A DNA stretch of 20,134 bases from a virus. Location: positions 1 through 20,134 of the IMG/VR virus record IMGVR_UViG_3300005748_000031. One strand, written 5' to 3'. The translations under genes and the position numbers were made by a program. The notes below the pieces were generated by a model. The model saw nothing but the letters and a program-made list of their open reading frames with translations, did not search any database and was not told the DNA's origin. Shown here piece after piece: positions 5,539 through 13,837 of this stretch. Each line of letters opens with the position of its first letter. Positions within the stretch are counted from its first letter, which is position 1.

Positions 5539-8500
5539 TTAAACTTTTGTTACTGAAATATTATCTAAAAGGATTTTATCTCCTGCTGCCCCTGAACCAT
5601 TATTAGGGTAAAACCTCATTTTCATTGTTGTTGCAGTGGCTGTAACTGTAGCTGTATATTCTGTCCAAGTATTTGTTAGAACAACTGTGCTCCATCCAGT
5701 AACACCATCCCATAGTTGTATTCTACCATCTGATCCAACTAATTCTCTTGCCCATATACTAACGTTATATTGCTCACCTACTTCTACTGTAACATCATAC
5801 TCAACCCTATCAAAACCACCTCCTGCAGCTCCATTTTCTAGCTCTATACAGTAAGAACCAAATTGTTGGTCTGTTGAATTAACAGATACAGATGTATTTC
5901 CTAACGTAGAAAAACCTGCTGTAGAATTTACTTCACCATCTGCATCTGCCGCAGCATTACCTGTAAACAATTCTTCTACAACTACTTCTTCTATTATTAT
6001 ACTACTTATCTCTAATAAATCACCTACAGTTCTTCCTCCTGCTGCGTTAGCCAAAGGATAGAATCTCATTTCAGCATCATTATTAGGATCGTTTGGTGTA
6101 AACAATACCTCAGCCTCTACCCACTGACCTGTCGAGAATGTACCACTTGGGTAAGTTACATCTGAGACTTCTCTCCAACTATTCATTGGGTGTTGAACTG
6201 GTGTTGTAGTTGATGTGTTTTTATATCTTATAGTAGCTTTGTATCGTGTGCCAACAGTTAAACCTGGTAATCTATTAAATCTATAACCAGCGTTTGATGT
6301 GCTTGTACTTCTAGCTTCTATTCCTATAGAAAAGTTTTGACCTACATCCGTAGAAACCATACTATTAGTAAAAAATGTAGAACTAGCTGACCAACCATCA
6401 TTAGAATCTATATCATTAGCTCCAACTGCATTGTCCCAAGGGTATACATCTGTGCTTACTACAGATATATTATCAATGCTAAATGGGCCACCACCACCTG
6501 AGTTACTACCTTTTATTGTTATTTCATTTCTGTCTGCTACAGTATGTGTGTAACCACTTATAGTATGTGTGCCATTACCATAATTAGTATTTCCTTCTAT
6601 AAGTTCATTTTGATTTCCTGCATACCAAGCTGTTCTTGCTGTACCTGCATTAGATATTGTAAATGTTATATTATAAGTACTACCTACTTTCATATCTGTA
6701 GATAATGACAACCTAACAAATTTGTCTCCGCTTGAATCTTTATTTAACGTACCACCAGAAACTGACCATCCGCCTGATGGAACGAAGACACCAGTTGAAT
6801 CATCAAAGGTTCCGTTCTGAAGTATTCCACTGTCAAAAGGTGGATTTAGACTGGTTGTGGTAGTAGTTGTTGGAGTTAAAGTGGTAGTAGTTGTAGTAGT
6901 TGGTACTGTGCCACCAATTTCATCTACTTGATTCATATACTCCTCTAACAACGTATAACCACTAGGTTGTATTTCGTTGTGAACAGTTGAGTTTCCTGTA
7001 ATACCGTTAGCATCTAAATATGCTTGTGGAATATAATCGTTAGTATCATAAAAATCTACAGGTCTTGAGTTTATAGGTGTTGTACTTATAGACGCTACAA
7101 AATTAGTAAATAACGTACTATTTATAGGATCGTTAACTCCACCATCATATGCAAAATCTGTTGCATTGTCATTTATAATATTACTATGATATTCAGTATC
7201 TAATGTATCCCTAAACTCGCCTACAGTTCCATCATCTTTCAAATACTTATAAGCACCTGAATTATTTGGTACTGCAGTTTTGGCTTGTTCAGCAGTTAAG
7301 AACGCACTAGGTACTCTTCCTACGTAACTCATAGGGTTTTCTACAAAGTAAGAATCATCTGCTTTGTTACGCTGCTGTCTGTCTGGTATTATCTCAGTAC
7401 CATCTACAAGTTGACCTGCATGATGCATCCATATGTATCTATCGTCTTGAAACTCATTAGATATATCAGCATCACTATCATCATATACGTATAAATCTTG
7501 TATTACATTATTCTTCGAATATATTGTAACGGGATCAGTTGCATTAGTAGTAATACCATTAACTTCCCAAGTAAAATTCTCAGGAGCACCATTCCAGCTA
7601 CTTCCTAAGTTTGTTCTTGTACCCTTGTAATAGTAGTTATTAAAATGATTAATTGCAGTACCATTTTTAATTACAGTTAGTCTATTAACCCAATCATAAA
7701 CAACATTGTTATACACATCCACATTTTGTGCAGAAGTGTTAGGTACTCTATGTGTAGAATGATACATTGTATTATTTCTAAACGTAAAGTCTTTACTAAA
7801 CAAATCATCAGTGTCACCAAAAAGTGCAGTCTTTGCGTTTTCTCCAAACATTATGTTTTGAAGTGTTACATTTTCACTACCCTCTCCTCTTATACTATAA
7901 GCCATATATTGTGCACCACTTATACTTAAGTGATCCATTATTATGTTTCTAGTGTAGTCACTTACACCGTTTCCTGCGTATTGTTGTATATTTTGGTACT
8001 CATCATTTCCTTGATATTGAGCTCTTACTTTAACATACCTCCATATGTGGTTTTCAATACTATTAAATCTACTGATCCCAAACCTTATGTTTTTATCATT
8101 AGATGTTATAGTTATACCACCTTGAGGAGCAGTTTGTCCAGCAACTGTTAAATTGTCACCTTGAACAATTAAACTACTTGTAAGCTCTATCGTGCCACTA
8201 ACATCAAATATAACTGTAGCTGGTCTTGCTTGAGTAACCGCCCATCTAAAAGAACCTACACTACCATCATCTAATAAGTTAGTAACTTTATAAACGTTAC
8301 CACCTCTACCTCCTGATGCGTATGCACCACCACCGTAAGCAGTTGGAAATGCTAATTGTTGTGCGGGAACTACATCTACTTGATTGTGAAAAGTTTCTAA
8401 CCAGGTATAACCTGTTCCAGGTACAATATCATCATGTGATTCTCCATTCATATTAGCAGCTCTCCAAATATCAGGTATTCCATCTTTTAATGTAGATGTT

Positions 8501-11500
8501 AAAGGTGTAGCTGAGTTGGGTTGAGGGTACTGTATTGCAGGAAATCTTGTTTGGCTTGTTGTAGTTTGTTTATTAACGCCTAAATCACGATAAAATGTGT
8601 CTAAAGCATATTCATCTTCAACTACTGAACCATCATTAGTTAACCTTTTTGTATTTCCAGTATAAGGTAATACTTCAGTCTTTATATCAGCGGTATCATA
8701 TATAGTACCAGCTTTGCCTATTAATGGAAATGCTGAACTTGCTCTTGCATCATTTGGAATAGGTAGGTCAGCTCCAATATCTGATCCTGAGAATGTTAAC
8801 CAAACATCATCAAATTCAGGGTAGGCTGGAGTGTCTTGAACTCCAGTTATTATAGTACCACCTGCGTAAAGTTGACAAGGTGCTGTTGATTGATATTGCA
8901 TTCTATGCCTTCCATAGTCATCCTTATTTGCTTGAACATACATATTCTGTACATTGAAGTTAGCATCACCAGTTGTTCTAATTAACCTTGAAGTATAATT
9001 ACCTACAAATATATTATAAGCATCTTGTTGAGAATTACTACCGTAACCTAACATATTAGGAAATCTATAACTTATATCTTGATAAGAACAGTATGCAGTT
9101 GTAGCATTTGACTCACCTGTGTAAGCTCCTATAATAGAACCTTTTGAACTAGCTGCCATCATACACCACTGAACAGTAACGTTATTCATTTCCCCTTGAC
9201 CACTACTACTAGCAATGCTAAAACATTCATCCCCTCCATAGAAGGCAGAACAATGATCAAATATTATATTTTCAGATACATTACCTGTAGAACTACTTAT
9301 CCATAAAACATCAGCACCTGGAGCAACAGTTCCTATGTTGTAAAATGATGTGTATCTCCAAATTAAATTACTAATATTCTCAATTTGAAAATAATCTGTT
9401 GAAAATACTATATTAGAAGTTTGACCACTAACAGTTATATTTCCTTTATTAGTCTTTGTGCTAAAATCCAAAACAGTGTAAGCAGGTACATCGATAGTAC
9501 CACTAATATCAAAAACTATTTCCTTAGCAGGTATATCTAATTCATAAAACATATTATAGAATCCACCTGAATAACTATCTGTAGCAGCATCGTATACTAC
9601 TGCAGTATCCCAAGTTAAGGTGTCAACGTGACACACTTTACCTCCTCTACCACCAGTTGCATAAGCTCCTGCTCCAACTGCTGTAGGGAATGCTAATTGA
9701 GCATTCGAATCAACTCCGTTTAAATAATTTTCAATCCAAGTATAACCATTAGGTGCTATATCATTCGCAGTTGCACCATTAGGCATATTAGCAGCTTCCC
9801 AAGCATCAGGTATTCCATCACCATTGGAATCTAGTGGTGGTGTTCCACTTGTTATTACTGGGAAGGTGTTTGAGCCATTAGTATCCTTTTGTGGATATTC
9901 TGTAGAAATTCTTGCTTTGTCGTAATCTGTAATATAACTATTTATAATAGTTACAACTTCAGCATCTTCACTATCCCTACCTGGTAATGATGCACCAACC
10001 GTATCTCTTAAACTTTCCCATAATGTTTCACTATTTTCAAGACCTGCATCTACTATTGTGTTACCATCTGCTATTATTGGTGTTTGGTGGGGAGTTATTC
10101 TTCTAAATTCTTGAGGTATTCTGTAATAGATTCCATTAGTTCCTTCTACCCAACCTGGTGGTGGATTATCTTCATAAGCACTCAATTGAGTACCTTGTGA
10201 TAAAGAGAACTCTTCATTCCAATCAGTAGGTGTTGTAATAGATGTTCTCCATTTATCATCAGTATTACCAAACATATAAACCTGAACTCTATCTTCAGCA
10301 GCAACTTCATTTATAGTGGTAAAGTTAGAACATTGCAAACCCCTACGCTTATTACCTTCCATAAGAAGTCTGTTACCTATCCAGTTAAGTTTAGCTTTAT
10401 ATTGTCTACTAAATGTAGTAGCGTAATTAAATCTAAATATTACATTATTTATAACTTCAAACTCAGGGTGCATATTTGGATCATCATCATAACCACTTAT
10501 ATCATTAGGCCCAGAACTAGCTATTGCAGGATTCCTTTGTTCAGTTGAACTAAATACGTTATTATAATAAGTAATCTTATTTACTTGGTATTTATTTAAA
10601 CTATTTTTTTCATCTGACAGGCATTGATGTAATATACTATTTTGAACTGTAATATTATAACAGCCCTGTGTAGCATCTAAATTTCCATCAGGAGACCAAC
10701 TAAGACTACAATGATCTATTATTACATCGTGAGCATTGCTTCCTATAACTCTTAACGAGTCTGCATTTGTATCATTAAGATAGTTTTCGGCATATCTAAT
10801 TTTAAGATGCCTTATAATTACATCGTTTGTTCTTATTTCTAAAATAGGTCCATTTTGCCCTTCTTTAGTTATCATAAGACCATCGCCAACCCCTCCTTGT
10901 CCTGCGTAGGTAACAAAAGGATTGTCTACTTGTATTGGTGAAGTTACATTAACTCTGCCACCAATTAAAGGTATAATTATTCTAGGACCACTTGCTTCAA
11001 ACGCTTCTCTTAAAGAACCAGTTCCACTATCGTTAAGGGTTGTAACAAACATTACTGTTCCACCTCTTCCACCTACTGAATTTTTACCATAACCTACTGC
11101 TTCTGGAAACGCTAATACTTCTTCCACAACTGTAGTGGTTGTTGTAGTAGTTGGTGGAACTAGTGTAGTAGTGGTTGTTGTAGTAGTTGGAGCTAATGTA
11201 GTAGTAGTTGTTGTAGTGGTTGGGGCTATAGTAGTTGTAGTAGTAGTTGTGGTTGGGGCTACAGTAGTAGTAGTAGTTGTTGTAATACTTGCAGCATTGC
11301 ATTCCTCACAAGTGTTATAAACATTAGTAACTGTATACTGTGCAGGTTCTGTACTTTTAGCTATAACTCTATTACACCAATTCTCAAATCCAAAAACAGG
11401 TATTTGAACATATTGACCAATTGTTAAAGGTGAAGTAGAATTTACAAAGAATTGTACACCGTTCACTAGAGGGCAGTTTTTTGCATTGAAGTTTGAACGT

Positions 11501-11889
11501 TGCACTAAGTAACTTTGAACACATTCTATTTCACCACTTGTAATTTCACAACTTAATGTAGTAGTGCTAGTAGTAGTTGATATACATTCTGAAGGTACTT
11601 TTGGACACCTTAATTCACACCCTGCAGTTAATTTTACAATCTTTCCTACAATATCATCTATAGAAAAATCCTCTACATAGTCTTCATCTTCTTGTTTATT
11701 CACAAGAATTTCTCTATATGTTAGTAGCTGTGTAAGTTCATAATTAGGTACAGATTTATTTAACATGAAAACAATATTGCTATACATGTCATAACTTAAC
11801 TCTGTTAATCTACAATCTATCTTTTCAAGTAAATCTGATATACTTATACCATTGCAACCATTACAATTTGTGAACTTACTTTTTGACAT
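5539..11889 (-). CDS. Giant tail spike: three pectate-lyase-like modules plus three C-terminal carbohydrate-binding-like domains (2116 aa)
   Basis: Order of parts: residues 1-100, a Bacteroidota-phage anchor (NCNGCNG; MYSNIVFMLN; LLTYREILVNK); ~105-200, a Cys-containing domain; ~202-254, a poly-Thr linker with IAP/LAP breaks; ~260-732, 733-1179 and 1180-1657, three parallel beta-helix modules; ~1663-1681, a second Thr linker; ~1685-1815, 1816-1970 and 1974-2116, three beta-sandwich domains of the CBM4/9 look (GSTYNITF, SIDNISVV, LLDNISVTKV). Each helix module opens with AFP(E/T)A and GGRGG. Each carries the PL1 D-H pair (D392-H393, D878, D1319) and an R-x-P further on (RNP, RFP, RVP). Modules one and two close with DGIPDxWxxAN and GYTWxE. 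It probably binds and cleaves, or only binds, a uronic-acid-rich capsule or algal polysaccharide. Activity is inferred. The length is exceptional for a phage spike. Confidence 0.8.
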   Translation of the reverse strand: MSKSKFTNCNGCNGISISDLLEKIDCRLTELSYDMYSNIVFMLNKSVPNYELTQLLTYREILVNKQEDEDYVEDFSIDDIVGKIVKLTAGCELRCPKVPSECISTTTSTTTLSCEITSGEIECVQSYLVQRSNFNAKNCPLVNGVQFFVNSTSPLTIGQYVQIPVFGFENWCNRVIAKSTEPAQYTVTNVYNTCEECNAASITTTTTTTVAPTTTTTTTTIAPTTTTTTTTLAPTTTTTTTTLVPPTTTTTTTVVEEVLAFPEAVGYGKNSVGGRGGTVMFVTTLNDSGTGSLREAFEASGPRIIIPLIGGRVNVTSPIQVDNPFVTYAGQGGVGDGLMITKEGQNGPILEIRTNDVIIRHLKIRYAENYLNDTNADSLRVIGSNAHDVIIDHCSLSWSPDGNLDATQGCYNITVQNSILHQCLSDEKNSLNKYQVNKITYYNNVFSSTEQRNPAIASSGPNDISGYDDDPNMHPEFEVINNVIFRFNYATTFSRQYKAKLNWIGNRLLMEGNKRRGLQCSNFTTINEVAAEDRVQVYMFGNTDDKWRTSITTPTDWNEEFSLSQGTQLSAYEDNPPPGWVEGTNGIYYRIPQEFRRITPHQTPIIADGNTIVDAGLENSETLWESLRDTVGASLPGRDSEDAEVVTIINSYITDYDKARISTEYPQKDTNGSNTFPVITSGTPPLDSNGDGIPDAWEAANMPNGATANDIAPNGYTWIENYLNGVDSNAQLAFPTAVGAGAYATGGRGGKVCHVDTLTWDTAVVYDAATDSYSGGFYNMFYELDIPAKEIVFDISGTIDVPAYTVLDFSTKTNKGNITVSGQTSNIVFSTDYFQIENISNLIWRYTSFYNIGTVAPGADVLWISSSTGNVSENIIFDHCSAFYGGDECFSIASSSGQGEMNNVTVQWCMMAASSKGSIIGAYTGESNATTAYCSYQDISYRFPNMLGYGSNSQQDAYNIFVGNYTSRLIRTTGDANFNVQNMYVQANKDDYGRHRMQYQSTAPCQLYAGGTIITGVQDTPAYPEFDDVWLTFSGSDIGADLPIPNDARASSAFPLIGKAGTIYDTADIKTEVLPYTGNTKRLTNDGSVVEDEYALDTFYRDLGVNKQTTTSQTRFPAIQYPQPNSATPLTSTLKDGIPDIWRAANMNGESHDDIVPGTGYTWLETFHNQVDVVPAQQLAFPTAYGGGAYASGGRGGNVYKVTNLLDDGSVGSFRWAVTQARPATVIFDVSGTIELTSSLIVQGDNLTVAGQTAPQGGITITSNDKNIRFGISRFNSIENHIWRYVKVRAQYQGNDEYQNIQQYAGNGVSDYTRNIIMDHLSISGAQYMAYSIRGEGSENVTLQNIMFGENAKTALFGDTDDLFSKDFTFRNNTMYHSTHRVPNTSAQNVDVYNNVVYDWVNRLTVIKNGTAINHFNNYYYKGTRTNLGSSWNGAPENFTWEVNGITTNATDPVTIYSKNNVIQDLYVYDDSDADISNEFQDDRYIWMHHAGQLVDGTEIIPDRQQRNKADDSYFVENPMSYVGRVPSAFLTAEQAKTAVPNNSGAYKYLKDDGTVGEFRDTLDTEYHSNIINDNATDFAYDGGVNDPINSTLFTNFVASISTTPINSRPVDFYDTNDYIPQAYLDANGITGNSTVHNEIQPSGYTLLEEYMNQVDEIGGTVPTTTTTTTLTPTTTTTTSLNPPFDSGILQNGTFDDSTGVFVPSGGWSVSGGTLNKDSSGDKFVRLSLSTDMKVGSTYNITFTISNAGTARTAWYAGNQNELIEGNTNYGNGTHTISGYTHTVADRNEITIKGSNSGGGGPFSIDNISVVSTDVYPWDNAVGANDIDSNDGWSASSTFFTNSMVSTDVGQNFSIGIEARSTSTSNAGYRFNRLPGLTVGTRYKATIRYKNTSTTTPVQHPMNSWREVSDVTYPSGTFSTGQWVEAEVLFTPNDPNNDAEMRFYPLANAAGGRTVGDLLEISSIIIEEVVVEELFTGNAAADADGEVNSTAGFSTLGNTSVSVNSTDQQFGSYCIELENGAAGGGFDRVEYDVTVEVGEQYNVSIWARELVGSDGRIQLWDGVTGWSTVVLTNTWTEYTATVTATATTMKMRFYPNNGSGAAGDKILLDNISVTKV
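6848..6903 (-). repeat. Poly-Thr linker tract 2 of the giant spike
   Basis: The tract encodes two blocks of six to seven Thr separated by LTP, at residues about 1663-1681. It joins the third lyase-like module to the first carbohydrate-binding-like domain. The base sequence is the same GTN-type triplet mixture as at 11129-11286 and 3170-3350. Confidence 0.85.
6915..11112 (-). repeat. Triplicated ~450-residue lyase/hinge module inside the spike gene
   Basis: Three in-frame copies run 9694-11112, 8353-9693 and 6915-8352. Each begins with AFP(E/T)A-x-G-x-G and GGRGG, has the D-H pair about 130-145 residues later, and ends with an ~45-residue segment containing DGIPDxW, AN and GYTxLExxxNxVD. In the third copy the hinge has decayed to NDYIPQAYLDAN. 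The copies differ strongly in the middle, so they are old duplications or separate acquisitions. Confidence 0.7.
11129..11286 (-). repeat. Poly-Thr linker tract 1 of the giant spike
   Basis: It encodes five blocks of seven to eight Thr, separated by VAP, IAP, LAP and LVPP (residues about 202-254). At the DNA level it is a repeat of ~25 bases made of GTA/GTT/GTG triplets on the plus strand. It lies between the virion anchor and the first lyase-like module. Frame shadows of this tract produce artificial poly-Val and poly-Tyr frames. Confidence 0.9.
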
Positions 11890-11890
11890 A

Positions 11891-11989
11891 TTATTTTTTA
11901 TTATTTACACCGTTACAATAACTACATAAACCATTTGTTAATTGGCACCCACATCCAACTTTTGTCCCACAATTTGCACATTGAGCCAT
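11891..11989 (-). CDS. Six-cysteine zinc-ribbon-like mini-protein (32 aa)
   Basis: An open frame runs from ATG 11989-11987 to TAA 11893-11891. Cysteines sit at residues 4, 7, 13, 15, 22 and 25 (CANC, CGC, CSYC), the CxxC...CxxC layout of a zinc ribbon with an extra CxC knuckle. A KK tail follows. The gene sits between TGA of the 192-aa gene (one-base gap, TGATATG) and ATG of the giant spike (one-base gap, TAATATG), so it is almost certainly co-translated with both. Nearly a fifth of the residues are Cys, which is hard to get by chance in AT-rich DNA. It could be a structural zinc peptide of the neck/spike junction or a folding helper for the Cys-containing spike anchor. Function unknown. Confidence 0.6.
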   Translation of the reverse strand: MAQCANCGTKVGCGCQLTNGLCSYCNGVNNKK

Positions 11990-11990
11990 A

Positions 11991-12569
11991 TCATCTAAAG
12001 TTTAATAGATAGTTACTCCCTGAACACCCGCACCCACACTTATTAAGACGCTTTAGCATTTTTTCAGCTTGATTATATAACTTTACTGCTTCTTTGTCTG
12101 CACAATTGTTAGCAGCAGATATTGCACCTTGTATAAAAAATTTAATAGTGTTAAGATGTACACTGGTTTGTTTTGCTAGTTCACCATCACATTCTGTTAA
12201 ATCTAACTTTAAAAAAGCATTGTTAAATTTTTCTTCTAATTGAGCAGTTCTTAGTATTGTCTTTTTTATCGATCTTGATGTTGCAGGAAACATTTTATTT
12301 ATTTCTATATAATACTCTATGCAATATATACCATCAGGAATGTCATTTTTGCAACCTGTTTCAGTTATACCTAAATCATCTGACCCATAAACATTTGTAC
12401 TATTTACTACAAAAGGTAAAGCCACTGGGTCAAATCCTGGTGGTGTAATTGTAACAGTTGGTTCATATACTATTGGTGGGTCATTAAGATAATAAGAAGC
12501 ATCTGTAATAATAAGATACTTAGGGTTATTATTACACCCTGTTACTAAATCTAAATTATAATCTAACAT
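11991..12569 (-). CDS. Conserved Bacteroidota-phage structural-region protein (192 aa)
   Basis: The N-terminal half (residues 1-95) is beta-rich: LIITDASYYL, TVTITPPGF, DIPDGIYCIEYYI. It resembles a recurrent protein type of Bacteroidota phage tail/neck regions in which an IgG-like domain carries a DGIYxIxY strand. The second half (100-176) is helical, with an amphipathic C-terminal part. It ends with CGCGC at 178-182. The reading frame is open up to ATG 12662, but that start lies inside the terminator hairpin. ATG 12569 is chosen because it follows the terminator, has an A-rich leader (ATTACAAAAGTGT), and starts the recognisable domain. It heads the adhesin module and is probably a connector between tail and spike. 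The exact role is not known. Confidence 0.6.
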   Translation of the reverse strand: MLDYNLDLVTGCNNNPKYLIITDASYYLNDPPIVYEPTVTITPPGFDPVALPFVVNSTNVYGSDDLGITETGCKNDIPDGIYCIEYYIEINKMFPATSRSIKKTILRTAQLEEKFNNAFLKLDLTECDGELAKQTSVHLNTIKFFIQGAISAANNCADKEAVKLYNQAEKMLKRLNKCGCGCSGSNYLLNFR

Positions 12570-12588
12570 ACACTTTTGTAATTTATTT

Positions 12589-12642
12589 TTTTTAAATAAA
12601 AAATGCCAGAGGATTGCGAGAATCCTTCTCACCCTCTGGCAT
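12589..12642 (-). terminator. Strong intrinsic terminator between neck and adhesin modules
   Basis: On the minus strand, ATGCCAGAGG (12642-12633) pairs perfectly with CCTCTGGCAT (12612-12603). Inside it, GAGAA pairs with TTCTC around a three-base loop. The stem is followed directly by TTTTTTATTT. It begins 27 bases after the stop codon of the 380-aa gene and ends ~20 bases before the next start codon. This is the clearest terminator in the window. Confidence 0.85.
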
Positions 12643-12668
12643 ATATTATATCTACTTATCAAACCTTA

Positions 12669-13811
12669 TTATGGGGCATCAGTAGTTGTGGTAGTTGTTG
12701 TTGGGCAAACAGCACCATATTCAACACCTTCGTATGCATTTACAATATTCTCAATTAAGTCATCTGCAAATTGTCCTTGAGGAATTGCAATAATTACCGT
12801 TTGGTCTTGCATTACATAGTCTCCCCACTGATAAGCTGACTTATCAATTTGGTTGAACTTAATAGTAATTGTGTCATAAATAACACCATCAGTTACATGA
12901 GATTCAAAGTTCTGGTTGAAACCATTCATTCTTAATAAAGACTTTAAGTAACCAGCTTGGTAACTGTAATAGTTCTTTTCAAGTTGCTTAATTTCGTCAG
13001 AAGTACCTCTTGCATAAGAAGACTCTTGAACCTTTGTAGCAGTTGCAACAGGGTCACAATTATCAGCTACAATAAAGTCTGCAGTGGTTGCAGGTCCTGA
13101 ATAAACAAATGTTTCAAAACGCATTTTGTCAAATTCATGTGGATTTGCTGCTACATCACATGGCTGACCGTATTTTGTTACTGGCTTACCTGTAATTACT
13201 AATTTTGCAGAAGCATCATCTCCTACTCTTTCAAAAGTGTAGAAAGTGTTAAAGCTAATGTTGTCTGGGTTACTACCAGGAGCTGATTGCTCTAATTTTG
13301 CAATAACTTCATCAATTAATGCTGGTACATCAACATCTGTACATGGATCAGCTCCACAATCACAACATGGTGCATTTACAGTTACTGAACGTGTAAATCC
13401 GTTGAAATAAAGAGTATCGATGTAAGAAGAGTGAGCACGTAGTGTTAAAGTTACTACTTCACCACACTGTACAGTCCAATTGTCTACTTCAGTAATTTGG
13501 TTAAGAGCTGCTGAACAACCTTTTATTGAATAAAGTTCTGTTATGTTTGCAGTTTGATTAAAACCATTACCGTTCTTAACAGCTATCTTACCTGATCTTT
13601 TTGATCCTTGAAGATAAGTGTTTTCTCTACCTTGTGCTACGTAGAAGTATTGCTCATTATCTAGATCATCAACTATTGGATCAAATGCTGAGTAATCTGG
13701 ATAAAAGAAACCTACTTGACCTGGAGTGAGGTCTTGTGTTGAACCAGAGCTAGGGAAATCAGTTTGCCCTACTGGAACCACGAATAACGTGGTTAATGAA
13801 AAATCCGCCAT
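12669..13811 (-). CDS. Probable major structural protein with short poly-Thr tail (380 aa)
   Basis: There is no enzymatic motif. The protein is beta-rich with Gly/Asn turns (QGRENTYLQGSKRSGKIAV; LRAHSSYIDTLYFNGFT) and a four-cysteine cluster at about 146-155 (APCCDCGADPC). The centre holds a helical part (QLEKNYYSYQAGYLKSLLRM). It ends in CPTTTTTTTDAP, the same linker style as in the adhesin proteins, but here with nothing attached behind it. Good codon quality and the terminator directly behind the gene suggest an abundant product. Candidates are the tail tube or another ring-forming tail protein, or a capsid-decorating protein. The sequence alone does not decide. It resembles a recurrent Bacteroidota-phage protein, but I cannot name the family. 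No signal peptide is present. Confidence 0.55.
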   Translation of the reverse strand: MADFSLTTLFVVPVGQTDFPSSGSTQDLTPGQVGFFYPDYSAFDPIVDDLDNEQYFYVAQGRENTYLQGSKRSGKIAVKNGNGFNQTANITELYSIKGCSAALNQITEVDNWTVQCGEVVTLTLRAHSSYIDTLYFNGFTRSVTVNAPCCDCGADPCTDVDVPALIDEVIAKLEQSAPGSNPDNISFNTFYTFERVGDDASAKLVITGKPVTKYGQPCDVAANPHEFDKMRFETFVYSGPATTADFIVADNCDPVATATKVQESSYARGTSDEIKQLEKNYYSYQAGYLKSLLRMNGFNQNFESHVTDGVIYDTITIKFNQIDKSAYQWGDYVMQDQTVIIAIPQGQFADDLIENIVNAYEGVEYGAVCPTTTTTTTDAP

Positions 13812-13837
13812 TGTTTATATATTTAAGGGGTTATTAA

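Noticed and set aside
7726-8151. Two consecutive plus-strand frames of 67 and 73 aa with hydrophobic stretches
   Set aside because: They are antisense shadows within the third lyase-like module; hydrophobicity comes from the AT-rich complement.
11084-11320. Poly-Val and poly-Tyr/Asn open frames on both strands
   Set aside because: They are other-frame readings of the triplet repeat that codes the Thr linker of the spike; composition is entirely low-complexity and they lie inside a real gene.
12570-12662. N-terminal extension of the 192-aa protein to ATG 12662
   Set aside because: The added codons run through the strong terminator hairpin and its U-tract; ATG 12569 lies behind it with an A-rich leader.
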